Assembly (NCBI RefSeq): GCF_000931445.1
Contig: NZ_CP010849.1
Location: 3,844,001-3,908,000 of the forward strand
Origin: Streptomyces cyaneogriseus subsp. noncyanogenus
Lineage (GTDB): Bacteria > Actinomycetota > Actinomycetes > Streptomycetales > Streptomycetaceae
DNA length: 64,000 bases
Direction: 5' to 3'
Part shown: in pieces, positions 43,548 through 52,251 of the stretch
How the letters are laid out: each line of letters starts with the position of its first letter
Numbering within the stretch: position 1 is the stretch's first letter
The notes under the pieces: generated by a model
What the model was told of the DNA's origin: nothing
The model's database searches: none
What the model saw: the letters and a program-made list of their open reading frames with translations, nothing else
Program-made: the position numbers and the translations under genes

Positions 43548-45707
43548 ATGCGCACTGGTGAGCCCCTGCCCGCCGTGGGGGACGTCCTCGCCGCCCTGGA
43601 CACCGGGCTGTGGCACTGGGACACCGCGGCCGGGCTGGTGGCGGTCGACGCCGAGGCGGCCCGGCTGCTCGGGCTGCCCGCCCGGCAGGCGACCATGACG
43701 GAGGCCCAGGTCCGCGCCCGGCTCCATCCGGGTGACTGGGCCGAGGTCACCGGCGTGGTGCAGCTCGCGGCGGCCGAGGGCACCGTCGCCGAGGCGCGCC
43801 TGAGGGTCATGGACGAGCGGGGCGGGGTGGTGCGCGTCGTGCGCAGCCGCTCCCGGCCGTCCTTCGACCCGGAGCGCAAGGCGTACCGGCTCGTCGGCAC
43901 CCTCCAGGAGGTCAGCGATCCGGCACCGGGCACGGCCGCCGTGGGCGAGGGCGCGGTCACCGGCGACTGGCGGCGCTCGCGGGAGGCGTTCCTGCTGGAC
44001 GCGGGCCGTGCGCTCGCGGAGGCCCGGTCCACGCAGGAGGTGCTGCGGGTCGTGGCGAATCTGGCGATGCCGGGTTTCTCGCCGGACGGGCTCGCGGTCT
44101 TCGGCGTGGAGGGCGACCGGCTGACGATCATCGGCCACCACGGGCAGCGGCCGGGGGACGAGAACCCGTTCGCGCAGATGTCCCTGGAGACGGACTATCC
44201 GGCGGCCGAGGTGGTCCGCACCGGCCGGGCCGTCTACCTCTCCTCGCCGGAGGAGTACCGGGCCCGCTACCCGCTCACCTGGCCGCTGGCCCAGCGCTTC
44301 GGCCGCAGCTCGTGGGCGTTCATGCCGCTGACCGTGGCGGGCCGCACGATGGGCGCCTGGATGGCCGGTTTCGCCTATCCGGTCGCGTTCACCCCGGACG
44401 AGCGGTCGGTGCTGGCCACGGTCGCCCGGATGCTGGCGCAGGCCCTGTCGCGGGCCGGGGCCGCCGAGACCCAGCGGGAGCTGACCGACGGGCTCCAGCG
44501 GTCGATGCTGCCGGTGCTGGGCCCGAGGATCCCGGGCATGGGCGTCGCCGCCCGCTATGTGCCCACCGGGGGCGGGCTCCAGGTGGGCGGTGACTGGTAC
44601 GACGTGATCGCGCTGCCGCAGGGGCGCTTCGCGCTGGTCATCGGCGATGTGCAGGGGCACGATGTACGGGCGGCCGGCCTGATGGGGCAACTGCGCATCG
44701 CCCTGCGCGCCTACGCCTCCGAGGGACACCGCCCCGACGCGGTCCTCTCCCGCGCCTCCCGTTTCTTCCACGACCTCGCCGACAACCCCGACGACCCCGG
44801 TGACCTGCGCTTCGCGACCTGTCTGTACGCCGAGGTCGACCCCGGGACCGGGACGGTGGAGACCGCCCGGGCCGGTCATCTGGACCCGGTGGTGCGCATG
44901 GCCGACGGGACCGCGCTGCTGCGGGCCACGGCCGGAGGGCTCCCCCTCGGCATCGACCCGGACTGCGACTACCCGACCACGCGCCTGGCGCTGGAGCCCG
45001 GCGAGACGCTGCTGCTGTGCACGGACGGCCTGGTGGAGACCGGCGGCCACGACCTGTACACCGGCTGGCTGCGCATCCGGCGGATCCTGGAGGAGAGCGA
45101 CGGCGACCTGGAGGGGCTGGCCGACACGCTGGTGCAGGCCGTGCTCGGGCCGTCCTCGCACCACACCACCGGCCCGCTGGCCGACCGGCGCGAGGACGAC
45201 ATCGCCCTGGTGCTGCTGCGCCGCGAGGAGGAGACCGGCGGCGCCGGGCGGCGGCCGGTGCGCCGCACGATACTCACCATCGCCCAGGCCGAGCCCGAGC
45301 GGATCGGCACCGCCCGCGGCCATCTGCGCGACCTGCTGCACGACTGGCCCAGCGAGGACCAGACCGACGCGGCGGTACTGCTGCTGTCCGAGACGCTGAC
45401 CAACGTGCTCGTCCACACCGACGCCGACGCCCTGCTGGTGGCGGAGGTGACCGGGGACCCGGGCGAGCGGCGCATCCGCATCGAGGTCTTCGACAACGGC
45501 GACGATCTGCCGCACAGGCGGCGGCCGGGGGAGATGGCGTCCTCCGGGCGCGGTCTGATGCTGATCGAGCTGCTCGCGGACGAGTGGGGCGTCGCCCCGC
45601 GCGGGGAGGGCAAGAGCATCTGGTTCGAGATCTACGAGCGCGGGGCCGAGGGCTCCGGGGACCCGGAGGGCCCCGGCGAGGCGGGGGGCGGCTGCGCCGC
45701 CGCGTAG
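43548..45707 (+). CDS. PAS-GAF-PP2C-HATPase stress phosphatase
   Basis: 719 aa in four modules. A PAS-like sensor spans residues about 5-118 (ALDTGLWHWDTAAGLVAVD). A GAF domain spans 140-305. A SpoIIE/PP2C phosphatase follows (VGGDWYDVIALPQGRFALVI GDVQGHD, then LLLCTDGLVE). The C-terminal histidine-kinase-type ATPase domain (SETLTNVLVHTDADALLVAE, DNGDDLPHRRRPGEMASSGR) matches anti-sigma kinases of the RsbW type. Such proteins act as both switch phosphatase and kinase in sigma-factor partner switching. Its 3' end overlaps the convergent AI-2E transporter gene by 76 bases. Confidence 0.92.
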   Translation: MRTGEPLPAVGDVLAALDTGLWHWDTAAGLVAVDAEAARLLGLPARQATMTEAQVRARLHPGDWAEVTGVVQLAAAEGTVAEARLRVMDERGGVVRVVRSRSRPSFDPERKAYRLVGTLQEVSDPAPGTAAVGEGAVTGDWRRSREAFLLDAGRALAEARSTQEVLRVVANLAMPGFSPDGLAVFGVEGDRLTIIGHHGQRPGDENPFAQMSLETDYPAAEVVRTGRAVYLSSPEEYRARYPLTWPLAQRFGRSSWAFMPLTVAGRTMGAWMAGFAYPVAFTPDERSVLATVARMLAQALSRAGAAETQRELTDGLQRSMLPVLGPRIPGMGVAARYVPTGGGLQVGGDWYDVIALPQGRFALVIGDVQGHDVRAAGLMGQLRIALRAYASEGHRPDAVLSRASRFFHDLADNPDDPGDLRFATCLYAEVDPGTGTVETARAGHLDPVVRMADGTALLRATAGGLPLGIDPDCDYPTTRLALEPGETLLLCTDGLVETGGHDLYTGWLRIRRILEESDGDLEGLADTLVQAVLGPSSHHTTGPLADRREDDIALVLLRREEETGGAGRRPVRRTILTIAQAEPERIGTARGHLRDLLHDWPSEDQTDAAVLLLSETLTNVLVHTDADALLVAEVTGDPGERRIRIEVFDNGDDLPHRRRPGEMASSGRGLMLIELLADEWGVAPRGEGKSIWFEIYERGAEGSGDPEGPGEAGGGCAAA

Positions 45708-46735
45708 CGGTCCCGCAGCTCGTGGGCGACGCCGAAGGCGGCGGCCGTCAGCGGCACCGCGAGCAGCATCCCGACGATCCCGGCCACCGACGCGCCGCCG
45801 GTGATCGTCACCATGACCACCGCCGGATGCATCTGCACCGTCCGGCTCTGGATCAGCGGCTGGAGCACATGCCCCTCCAGCACCTGCACGGCCAGCACCA
45901 CTCCTAGCGCCCACAGCGCGATGACGAAGCCCCGGTCGGCGAGGGCGACCAGCACCGCCACCGCCCCGGAGATGAAGGCGCCGAGGTAGGGGATGTAGGC
46001 GCCGACGAAGACCAGCGCGCCCAGGCCGACGGCGCCCGGCACGTCGAGGACGAGCAGGCCGACGGTGATGCAGAGGGCGTCGATCAGGGCGATGAACGTG
46101 GTCCCGCGCATGAAGCCCTCGACGGCCTCGAAGGCCCGCCGGGCCATCGCCTCCGCGGTGTCGCCGCCGCGGCGCGGGACGAGCGAGCGCAGGGCGCCGA
46201 CGGCCCGGTCGGAGTCCCGCAGGAAGAAGAAGACGAGCAGCAGGGCGAGGACGGCCATGGCGATGATCTCGCCCACCACGCTGACCCCGCTGATCACCCC
46301 GGAGGCGGCGGTCCCGCCGAACTTCGACAGCAGCTCGCGCGCGTTGGAGGCCAGGTCGTCCAGCGAGGTCCCGGCCGCGCCGAAGTGCTCGGCGAGATCC
46401 TGGGCGGCGTTGCGGAGCGAGGCGACGATCTGGTCGCCGGTGTCGATGAGCGCGGCCACCACGATGTACACGGCCCCGCCCACCACGGCGACGACGGCGA
46501 CGCAGGTCAGCCCGGCGGCCAGCGACCGCTGCACCCCGGAGCGCACCAGCCACCGGTACACCGGGCCGAGCAGGGCCGAGCCGAGCAGCGCGAGCAGAAC
46601 GGGCACCACCGCCGTGCGGAACTCCACGCACAGCCGGATCCCGACGTAGACCACGCCGCTGACGAGCAGCGCGACGGCGCACCAGGCACCGAGACGGCGT
46701 ACGGGCTCGGGGAGCGGCGGCGTGGGGGCGTGCAC
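45632..46735 (-). CDS. AI-2E family membrane transporter
   Basis: 367 aa with seven to eight hydrophobic segments. The family signature appears at GAVGLGALVFVGAYIPYLGAF, and a periplasmic amphipathic region follows the second pair of helices. Family members export autoinducer-2 or exchange Na+/H+, so the substrate here is undecided. The GTG start has GGAGG only one base upstream; an internal start is possible. The 3' end overlaps the convergent PP2C gene by 76 bases and therefore has no separate terminator. Confidence 0.9.
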   Translation of the reverse strand: MHAPTPPLPEPVRRLGAWCAVALLVSGVVYVGIRLCVEFRTAVVPVLLALLGSALLGPVYRWLVRSGVQRSLAAGLTCVAVVAVVGGAVYIVVAALIDTGDQIVASLRNAAQDLAEHFGAAGTSLDDLASNARELLSKFGGTAASGVISGVSVVGEIIAMAVLALLLVFFFLRDSDRAVGALRSLVPRRGGDTAEAMARRAFEAVEGFMRGTTFIALIDALCITVGLLVLDVPGAVGLGALVFVGAYIPYLGAFISGAVAVLVALADRGFVIALWALGVVLAVQVLEGHVLQPLIQSRTVQMHPAVVMVTITGGASVAGIVGMLLAVPLTAAAFGVAHELRDRYAAAQPPPASPGPSGSPEPSAPRS

Positions 46736-46869
46736 GCCTCCAGCGGATCACGCCCCGGGCGGACCGTCCTGCGCGGACGGCCGCCCGGGGGACGCCGCGT
46801 CACGCGGACGGCCGCCCCCGTGACACCTCGTCACGCGGACGGCCGCCTCTGCGAGGCCCCGTCAGCCGA

Positions 46870-47847
46870 TCAGGCTGCCGGTCCGCCCGCCGACATGCCG
46901 TGCACCGCGGGGACGGTGCCGAGCCGGCCCTTCTGGAAGTCCTCGAACGCCTGCATGAGCTCGTCCTTGGTGTTCATCACGAACGGGCCGTAGTGGACCA
47001 TCGGCTCGCGGATCGGCCGGCCGCCGAGCAGGACGACCTCCAGGTCCGGCGTACGGGACTCCTGCCGCTCGTCGGCGCGGACGGTGAGCGAGGAGCCGGC
47101 GCCGAAGACGGCCGTCTGGCCCAGGTGGACCGGACGGCGCTCGGCACCGACGCTGCCGCGCCCGGCCAGCACGTACGCCAGGCCGTTGAAGTCCTCCCGC
47201 CACGGCAGGGTTATCTCCGCGCCCGGCGCCAGCGTGGCGTGGATCATCGTGATCGGCGTGTGGGTGATGCCGGGACCGGCGTGGCCGTCCAGCTCACCGG
47301 CGATGACACGCAGCAGCGCGCCGCCGTCGGGCGAGGTCAGGAGCTGGACCTGGCCGCCGCGGATGTCCTGGTAGCGCGGGGCCATCATCTTGTCCTCGGC
47401 CGGCAGGTTCACCCAGAGCTGGAGGCCGTGGAAGAGGCCGCCGGACATCACCAGCGCCTCCGGCGGGGCCTCGATGTGGAGCAGGCCGCTGCCCGCGGTC
47501 ATCCACTGGGTGTCGCCGTTGGTGATGGAGCCGCCGCCGCCGTGGCTGTCCTGGTGGTCGAAGGCGCCGTCGATGATGTAGGTGACGGTCTCGAAGCCCC
47601 GGTGGGGGTGCCAGGGGGTGCCCTTGGGCTCTCCGGGCGCGTACTCCACCTCACCCATCTGGTCCATCATGATGAACGGGTCGAGGTGGCGGTAGTTGAT
47701 CCCCGCGAACGCCCGGCGCACCGGGAATCCCTCCCCCTCGAAACCGCTGGGCGCGGTCGTGACGGTGAGCACGGGACGCGCCACGGCGTCGGCGGGAGCG
47801 GTCACACGGGGCAGCGTCAACGGGTTCTCGACGGTCACGGCAGGCAT
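46870..47847 (-). CDS. Pirin family protein
   Basis: The N-terminal cupin half holds the iron ligands (DPFIMMDQMGE, PHRGFETVTYIIDG, H...MTAGSG...E) of quercetin-dioxygenase-like pirins. The C-terminal cupin half is degenerate as usual. AGGAGGTACC lies 7 bases before the ATG. 325 aa. The gene contains the phiC31 attB (47600-47655), matching what I remember about S. coelicolor SCO3798. The site is unoccupied and the reading frame is intact. Role in the cell is not settled for this family. Confidence 0.93.
   Translation of the reverse strand: MPAVTVENPLTLPRVTAPADAVARPVLTVTTAPSGFEGEGFPVRRAFAGINYRHLDPFIMMDQMGEVEYAPGEPKGTPWHPHRGFETVTYIIDGAFDHQDSHGGGGSITNGDTQWMTAGSGLLHIEAPPEALVMSGGLFHGLQLWVNLPAEDKMMAPRYQDIRGGQVQLLTSPDGGALLRVIAGELDGHAGPGITHTPITMIHATLAPGAEITLPWREDFNGLAYVLAGRGSVGAERRPVHLGQTAVFGAGSSLTVRADERQESRTPDLEVVLLGGRPIREPMVHYGPFVMNTKDELMQAFEDFQKGRLGTVPAVHGMSAGGPAA
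47600..47655 (+). other. phiC31 integrase attB site (unoccupied)
   Basis: The plus strand shows GGTGCCAGGGGGTGCCCTTG and continues GGCTCTCCGGGCGCGTACTC. That is the phiC31 attB with the TTG core at 47624-47626. Compared with the S. coelicolor site as I remember it, three or so positions differ. The uninterrupted pirin frame shows no prophage is integrated here. Confidence 0.9.
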
Positions 47848-47911
47848 GTCGGTACCTCCTCAGGTACGACCACTTTAGTTGAGCGTTGAACTTCTTGCCA
47901 CCCCCAACAGG

Positions 47912-47939
47912 AAAAGCCCGGGGGAGATTCCCCCGGGCT
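47912..47939 (-). terminator. Intrinsic terminator with T-run for the SseB-like gene
   Basis: In minus orientation a 10-bp stem (47915-47924 with 47930-47939) and 5-base loop are followed by TTTT. It lies 21 bases after the SseB-like stop and upstream of the pirin promoter. Confidence 0.88.
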
Positions 47940-47960
47940 CCGGCGACGCGTCGGCGACGG

Positions 47961-48428
47961 CTAGCCGTACATCCGCCGCATGGCGAAGTCGACCATCTCC
48001 TCCACCGCCTTGGCGTCGAAGACGATCCGGTGCTCACCCTCCATGTCCAGCACGAACCCGTAGCCGGTCGGCAGCAGGTCCAGCACCTCCGCGCCGGTGA
48101 TCACGAAGTACTTGGACTCCTTGCCCGCGTAGCGCCGCAGCTCCTTGAGGGTGGTGAACATCGGGATCACCGGCTGCTGGGTGTTGTGCAGGGCGAGGAA
48201 GCCGGGATTGTCGCCGCGCGGGCAGTAGACCTTCGACGTCGCGAAGATCTGCTGGAAGTCCTCGGCGGCCATCTGCCCGGTGGTGAAGGCGCGCACCGCG
48301 TCCGCGAGCGACGGCGGGGACGGCTCGGGGTACAGCGGCGGCTGCTGCCCGTACCCGCCGCTCATCGGCTGCTGCGGCGGGGCGTACTGCTGCTGCTGAG
48401 GACCCGCGGTCTGGTCGTAGCCGTACAT
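47961..48428 (-). CDS. SseB-family protein with Gln/Pro/Tyr-rich N-terminus
   Basis: 155 aa. Residues 1-38 are low-complexity (QQQQYAPPQQP). The remainder matches the SseB N-terminal-like fold (VYCPRGDNPGFLALHNTQQP VIPMFTTLKELRRYAG, ...VLDLLPTGYGFVLD). It should be cytoplasmic; similar Streptomyces proteins are linked to surface or secretion functions without firm data. It ends before a T-run terminator and is divergent from the acyl-CoA dehydrogenase. Confidence 0.82.
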   Translation of the reverse strand: MYGYDQTAGPQQQQYAPPQQPMSGGYGQQPPLYPEPSPPSLADAVRAFTTGQMAAEDFQQIFATSKVYCPRGDNPGFLALHNTQQPVIPMFTTLKELRRYAGKESKYFVITGAEVLDLLPTGYGFVLDMEGEHRIVFDAKAVEEMVDFAMRRMYG

Positions 48429-48478
48429 GCCGCAAAGAGTATCGAGTCACAGATGACCCGCTCGGGGTTGCTTCTTAT

Positions 48479-48515
48479 TACCGACGGGTAGCATCATCGT
48501 AGCTACTAGCTGGTA
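48479..48515. promoter_or_regulatory. Pair of TAC-N6-GTA palindromic operators upstream of acyl-CoA dehydrogenase
   Basis: TACCGACGGGTA (48479-48490) and TACTAGCTGGTA (48504-48515) share a TAC...GGTA pattern, with centres 25 bases apart. They are in the promoter-proximal region of the acyl-CoA dehydrogenase gene, where TetR-type fatty-acid regulators usually bind. The bound regulator is not in the window. Confidence 0.5.
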
Positions 48516-48572
48516 AGTGAAACTGTGCGCGAGGAGTCAGCGCCTCGCCCATCTCTCTACGGAGCCGTCGCC

Positions 48573-50399
48573 ATGGGGCACTACAAGTCGAACCTCCGGG
48601 ACATCGAGTTCAACCTCTTCGAGGTGCTCGGCCGCGACAAGCTGTACGGCACCGGCCCGTTCGCGGAGATGGACGTCGACACCGCCAAGAGCATCCTCGA
48701 GGAGCTGACCCGCCTCTCGGAGAACGAGCTGGCGGAGTCCTTCGCCGACGCCGACCGCAACCCGCCGGTCTTCGACCCGGAGACGAACACCGCGCCGATC
48801 CCGGAGTCCTTCAAGAAGAGCTACCAGGCCTTCATGGACTCCGAGTACTGGCGGCTCGGCCTGCCCGAGGAGATCGGCGGCACCACCTCGCCGCGCTCCC
48901 TGATCTGGGCCTACGCGGAGCTGATCCTGGGCGCCAACCCGGCCGTGTGGATGTACTCCTCCGGCCCGGCCTTCGCGGGCATCCTCTTCGACGAGGGCAA
49001 CGAGGTCCAGAAGCACATCGCCAAGATCGCCGTCGAGCGGCAGTGGGGCTCCACGATGGTGCTCACCGAGCCCGACGCCGGCTCGGACGTCGGCGCCGGC
49101 CGCGCCAAGGCCGTGCAGCAGGAGGACGGCTCCTGGCACATCGAGGGCGTGAAGCGCTTCATCACCTCCGGTGAGCACGACATGTCGGAGAACATCCTCC
49201 ACTACGTCCTCGCCCGCCCCGAGGGCGCCGGCCCCGGCACCAAGGGCCTGTCCCTCTTCCTCGTCCCGAAGTACCTCTTCGACTTCGAGACCGGCGAGCT
49301 GGGCGAGCGCAACGGCGTCTACGCCACCAACGTCGAGCACAAGATGGGCCTGAAGGTCTCCAACACCTGCGAGATGACCTTCGGCGACCGCCACCCGGCC
49401 AAGGGCTGGCTGATCGGCGACAAGCACGACGGCATCCGCCAGATGTTCCGCATCATCGAGTTCGCCCGGATGATGGTCGGCACGAAGGCGATCTCCACGC
49501 TGTCGACCGGCTACCTCAACGCGCTGGAGTACGCCAAGGAGCGCGTCCAGGGCCCGGACCTGGCCAACTTCATGGACAAGACCGCGCCCAAGGTCACCAT
49601 CACCCACCACCCCGACGTCCGCCGCTCGCTGATGACGCAGAAGGCGTACGCGGAGGGCATGCGCGCCCTGGTGATGTACACCGCCTCCATCCAGGACGAG
49701 ATCCAGCTCAAGGAGGCGAACGGCGAGGACGCCTCCACCGAGCACGCCCTCAACGACCTCCTGCTGCCGATCGTCAAGGGCTACGGCTCGGAGAAGGCGT
49801 ACGAGCAGCTCGCCCAGTCGCTCCAGACCTTCGGCGGCTCCGGCTTCCTCCAGGAGTACCCGGTCGAGCAGTACATCCGGGACTCCAAGATCGACACCCT
49901 CTACGAGGGCACCACCGCGATCCAGGGCCAGGACTACTTCTTCCGGAAGATCGTCCGCAACCAGGGCGCCGCGCTGAACTCGCTCGCCGAGGACATCAAG
50001 AAGTTCCTCGCCCTGGCCACCGGCGGCGAGGAGCTGGCCGGCGCCCGCGAGCACCTGGCGAAGGCCGCCGTCGAGCTGGAGGCCATCGTCGGCCTGATGC
50101 TCACCGACCTCGCGGCCACCGAGAAGGACGTCAAGAACATCTACAAGGTGGGGCTCAACACCACCCGTCTGCTGATGGCCTCCGGTGACGTGATCGTCGG
50201 CTACCTGCTGCTCAAGGGCGCCGCGATCGCCGCCGAGAAGCTGCCCACGGCGTCCGCCAAGGACCGGGCGTTCTACACCGGCAAGATCGCCGCGGCGAAG
50301 TTCTTCGCCGCCAACGTCCTGCCGGGCGTCACCTGCGCCCGCAAGGTGGCCGAGGGCGTCGACCTGGAGATCATGGAGCTGGACGAGGCCGCTTTCTAG
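48573..50399 (+). CDS. Acyl-CoA dehydrogenase (long FadE5-like form)
   Basis: This FAD-dependent enzyme oxidises acyl-CoA to 2-enoyl-CoA in beta-oxidation. Family signatures are present: MVLTEPDAGSDVG (flavin contact), FITSGEHDM, and the C-terminal dehydrogenase helices (QTFGGSGFLQEYPVEQYIRD, YEGTTAIQGQDYFF) with catalytic Glu context YEGTT. At 608 aa it has the additional C-terminal region of the long FadE5 type. The ATG at 48573 has GGAG 9 bases upstream. Two palindromes upstream may be operators of a lipid-responsive repressor. Confidence 0.95.
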   Translation: MGHYKSNLRDIEFNLFEVLGRDKLYGTGPFAEMDVDTAKSILEELTRLSENELAESFADADRNPPVFDPETNTAPIPESFKKSYQAFMDSEYWRLGLPEEIGGTTSPRSLIWAYAELILGANPAVWMYSSGPAFAGILFDEGNEVQKHIAKIAVERQWGSTMVLTEPDAGSDVGAGRAKAVQQEDGSWHIEGVKRFITSGEHDMSENILHYVLARPEGAGPGTKGLSLFLVPKYLFDFETGELGERNGVYATNVEHKMGLKVSNTCEMTFGDRHPAKGWLIGDKHDGIRQMFRIIEFARMMVGTKAISTLSTGYLNALEYAKERVQGPDLANFMDKTAPKVTITHHPDVRRSLMTQKAYAEGMRALVMYTASIQDEIQLKEANGEDASTEHALNDLLLPIVKGYGSEKAYEQLAQSLQTFGGSGFLQEYPVEQYIRDSKIDTLYEGTTAIQGQDYFFRKIVRNQGAALNSLAEDIKKFLALATGGEELAGAREHLAKAAVELEAIVGLMLTDLAATEKDVKNIYKVGLNTTRLLMASGDVIVGYLLLKGAAIAAEKLPTASAKDRAFYTGKIAAAKFFAANVLPGVTCARKVAEGVDLEIMELDEAAF

Positions 50400-50460
50400 T
50401 CCTCGCCCGTTTCCCGTACGAAGGGTCCGTTCCCGCGCGCCGGGGGCGGGGCCCGCACCG

Positions 50461-50494
50461 AGGGTCCGTTCCCGTTCGACCGGGAGCGGGCCCT
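50461..50494. terminator. Hairpin terminator downstream of acyl-CoA dehydrogenase
   Basis: A 14-bp stem (50461-50474 with 50481-50494; two G-T pairs) with loop TTCGAC. The left arm AGGGTCCGTTCCCG is also present at 50422-50435, so the loop may form with either copy. Confidence 0.75.
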
Positions 50495-50516
50495 CGCCCG
50501 TCGTTAAGGTGAACCC

Positions 50517-51815
50517 ATGAGCGCACCCTCCCGCTTCCACCACCCCCACACCGACGACCTCATGGCCTTCCTGGCGGCGAGTCCGACGCCGTACCACGCC
50601 GTGGCGAACGCCGCCGAACGCCTGGAGAAGGCGGGCTTCCGGCAGGTCGCGGAGACGGACGCCTGGGACGGGACCAGCGGCGGGAAGTACGTGCTGCGCG
50701 GCGGCGCGATCGTGGCCTGGTACGTCCCCGAGGGCTCGGCCCCCCACACCCCCTTCCGGATCGTCGGCGCCCACACCGACTCCCCCAACCTGCGCGTCAA
50801 GCCGCTGCCCGACAGCGGGGCGCACGGCTGGCGCCAGGTCGCCGTGGAGATCTACGGCGGGCCGCTGATGAACTCCTGGCTCGACCGGGACCTGGGCCTG
50901 GCCGGCCGCCTCACCCTGCGGGACGGCTCGACGCGGCTGGTCGACGTCGACCGCCCGCTGCTGCGCGTCCCGCAGCTCGCCATCCACCTGGACCGCACCG
51001 TCTCCACCGAGGGCCTGAAGCTGGACAAGCAGCGGCACCTCCAGCCCGTGTGGGGCCTGGGCGACGACGTCCGCGACGGCGACCTCGTCGCCTTCCTGGA
51101 GGAGACGGCCGGCATCCCGGCCGGCGAGGTCACCGGCTGGGATTTGATGACGTACCCCGTGGAGGCCCCGGCCTACCTGGGCCGCGACCGGGAGCTGGTG
51201 GCGGGTCCGCGCATGGACAACCTGCTGTCGGTGCACGCCGGTACGGCCGCCCTGGCCGCCGTCGCCGCCTCCGGCGGCGCCCTGCCGTACATCCCCGTGC
51301 TGGCCGCCTTCGACCACGAGGAGAACGGCTCGCAGTCGGACACGGGCGCCGACGGCCCGCTCCTCGGCACGGTGCTGGAGCGCTCGGTGTTCGCGCGCGG
51401 CGGGTCGTACGAGGACCGGGCGCGCGCCTTCGCCGGCACCGTCTGCCTGTCCTCCGACACCGGGCACGCCGTGCACCCGAACTACGCGGAGCGGCACGAC
51501 CCGACCCACCACCCGCGCGTCAACGGCGGCCCCATCCTGAAGGTCAACGTCAACAACCGCTACGCGACCGACGGTTCGGGCCGCGCGGTGTTCGCCGCCG
51601 CCTGCGAGAAGGCCGGCGTCCCCTTCCAGTCCTTCGTCTCCCACAACTCCATGCCCTGCGGCACGACGATCGGGCCCATCACCGCCGCCCGGCACGGCAT
51701 CCGCACGGTCGACATCGGCGTGGCGATCCTGTCGATGCACAGCGCCCGCGAGCTGTGCGGCGCGGACGACCCGTACCTGCTGGCGAACGCGCTGGTGGCG
51801 TTCCTGGAAGGCTAG
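50517..51815 (+). CDS. apeB: M18 family aminopeptidase
   Basis: This zinc metallo-aminopeptidase of the aspartyl-aminopeptidase family removes N-terminal residues from peptides in the cytoplasm. Metal ligands are seen in GAHTDSPNLRVKP (His86, Asp88), FDHEENGS and HEDNS-type later segments (SDTGHAVHPNY), plus NSMPCGTTIGP. 432 aa, normal length. The ATG follows GTTAAGGTG. The next gene starts 102 bases later. Confidence 0.94.
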   Translation: MSAPSRFHHPHTDDLMAFLAASPTPYHAVANAAERLEKAGFRQVAETDAWDGTSGGKYVLRGGAIVAWYVPEGSAPHTPFRIVGAHTDSPNLRVKPLPDSGAHGWRQVAVEIYGGPLMNSWLDRDLGLAGRLTLRDGSTRLVDVDRPLLRVPQLAIHLDRTVSTEGLKLDKQRHLQPVWGLGDDVRDGDLVAFLEETAGIPAGEVTGWDLMTYPVEAPAYLGRDRELVAGPRMDNLLSVHAGTAALAAVAASGGALPYIPVLAAFDHEENGSQSDTGADGPLLGTVLERSVFARGGSYEDRARAFAGTVCLSSDTGHAVHPNYAERHDPTHHPRVNGGPILKVNVNNRYATDGSGRAVFAAACEKAGVPFQSFVSHNSMPCGTTIGPITAARHGIRTVDIGVAILSMHSARELCGADDPYLLANALVAFLEG

Positions 51816-51916
51816 AACGGCCCGTCGCTGCATGGGGGTTGACGCCCGGGGTACCCGCAGGGAACCGGATCGACCGGAAAGCCCGGACCGACCGGACCGA
51901 CAGGGAGGCGACACTC

Positions 51917-52171
51917 ATGGGCCTCGGCGGGTGCATCATCCTCATCGCCGTGGGAGCCATCCTCACGTTCGCGACCGACTGGGACATGCAGGGCGTCAAC
52001 CTCGATCTGGTGGGCGTCATCCTCATGATCGTCGGCCTGATCGGCGTCTCGACGTTCAGCAGCATCGCCCGGCGCCGGCGTGTGGTGGTCCCGCCCACCA
52101 CACCGGTCGTCGAGGACCCGGCGGCTCCTCACCACCGCCGCGACGGATACAGCGACGGGTACGGCGTCTGA
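51917..52171 (+). CDS. DUF6458-like small membrane protein
   Basis: 84 aa with two hydrophobic helices (residues 2-19, LGGCIILIAVGAILTFATDW; 29-47, LVGVILMIVGLIGVSTF) and a basic then acidic tail. The GILTFA-DWDMQGVNLDLVGVILMI arrangement matches DUF6458. GGAGG lies eight bases before the ATG. It ends nine bases before the first inverted repeat of the control region at 52180. Function unknown. Confidence 0.82.
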   Translation: MGLGGCIILIAVGAILTFATDWDMQGVNLDLVGVILMIVGLIGVSTFSSIARRRRVVVPPTTPVVEDPAAPHHRRDGYSDGYGV

Positions 52172-52179
52172 ATCGAACG

Positions 52180-52246
52180 CTGAGTTCGATATTCAGTTTT
52201 TCAACGTACAACGCACTCTACTGAGTTGATAACTCAGTAGAGTGCG
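52180..52246. promoter_or_regulatory. Two related 17-bp palindromes, one extended to a 35-nt perfect hairpin
   Basis: CTGAGTTCGATATTCAG (52180-52196) and CTGAGTTGATAACTCAG (52221-52237) are related palindromes with centres 41 bases apart, about four helical turns. The second extends into a perfect 16-bp inverted repeat (52212-52227 with 52231-52246; loop GAT). It ends 5 bases before the ATG at 52252, leaving no room for a ribosome-binding site. This fits an operator over a leaderless promoter, or a hairpin controlling translation. Confidence 0.78.
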
Positions 52247-52251
52247 AAGTT

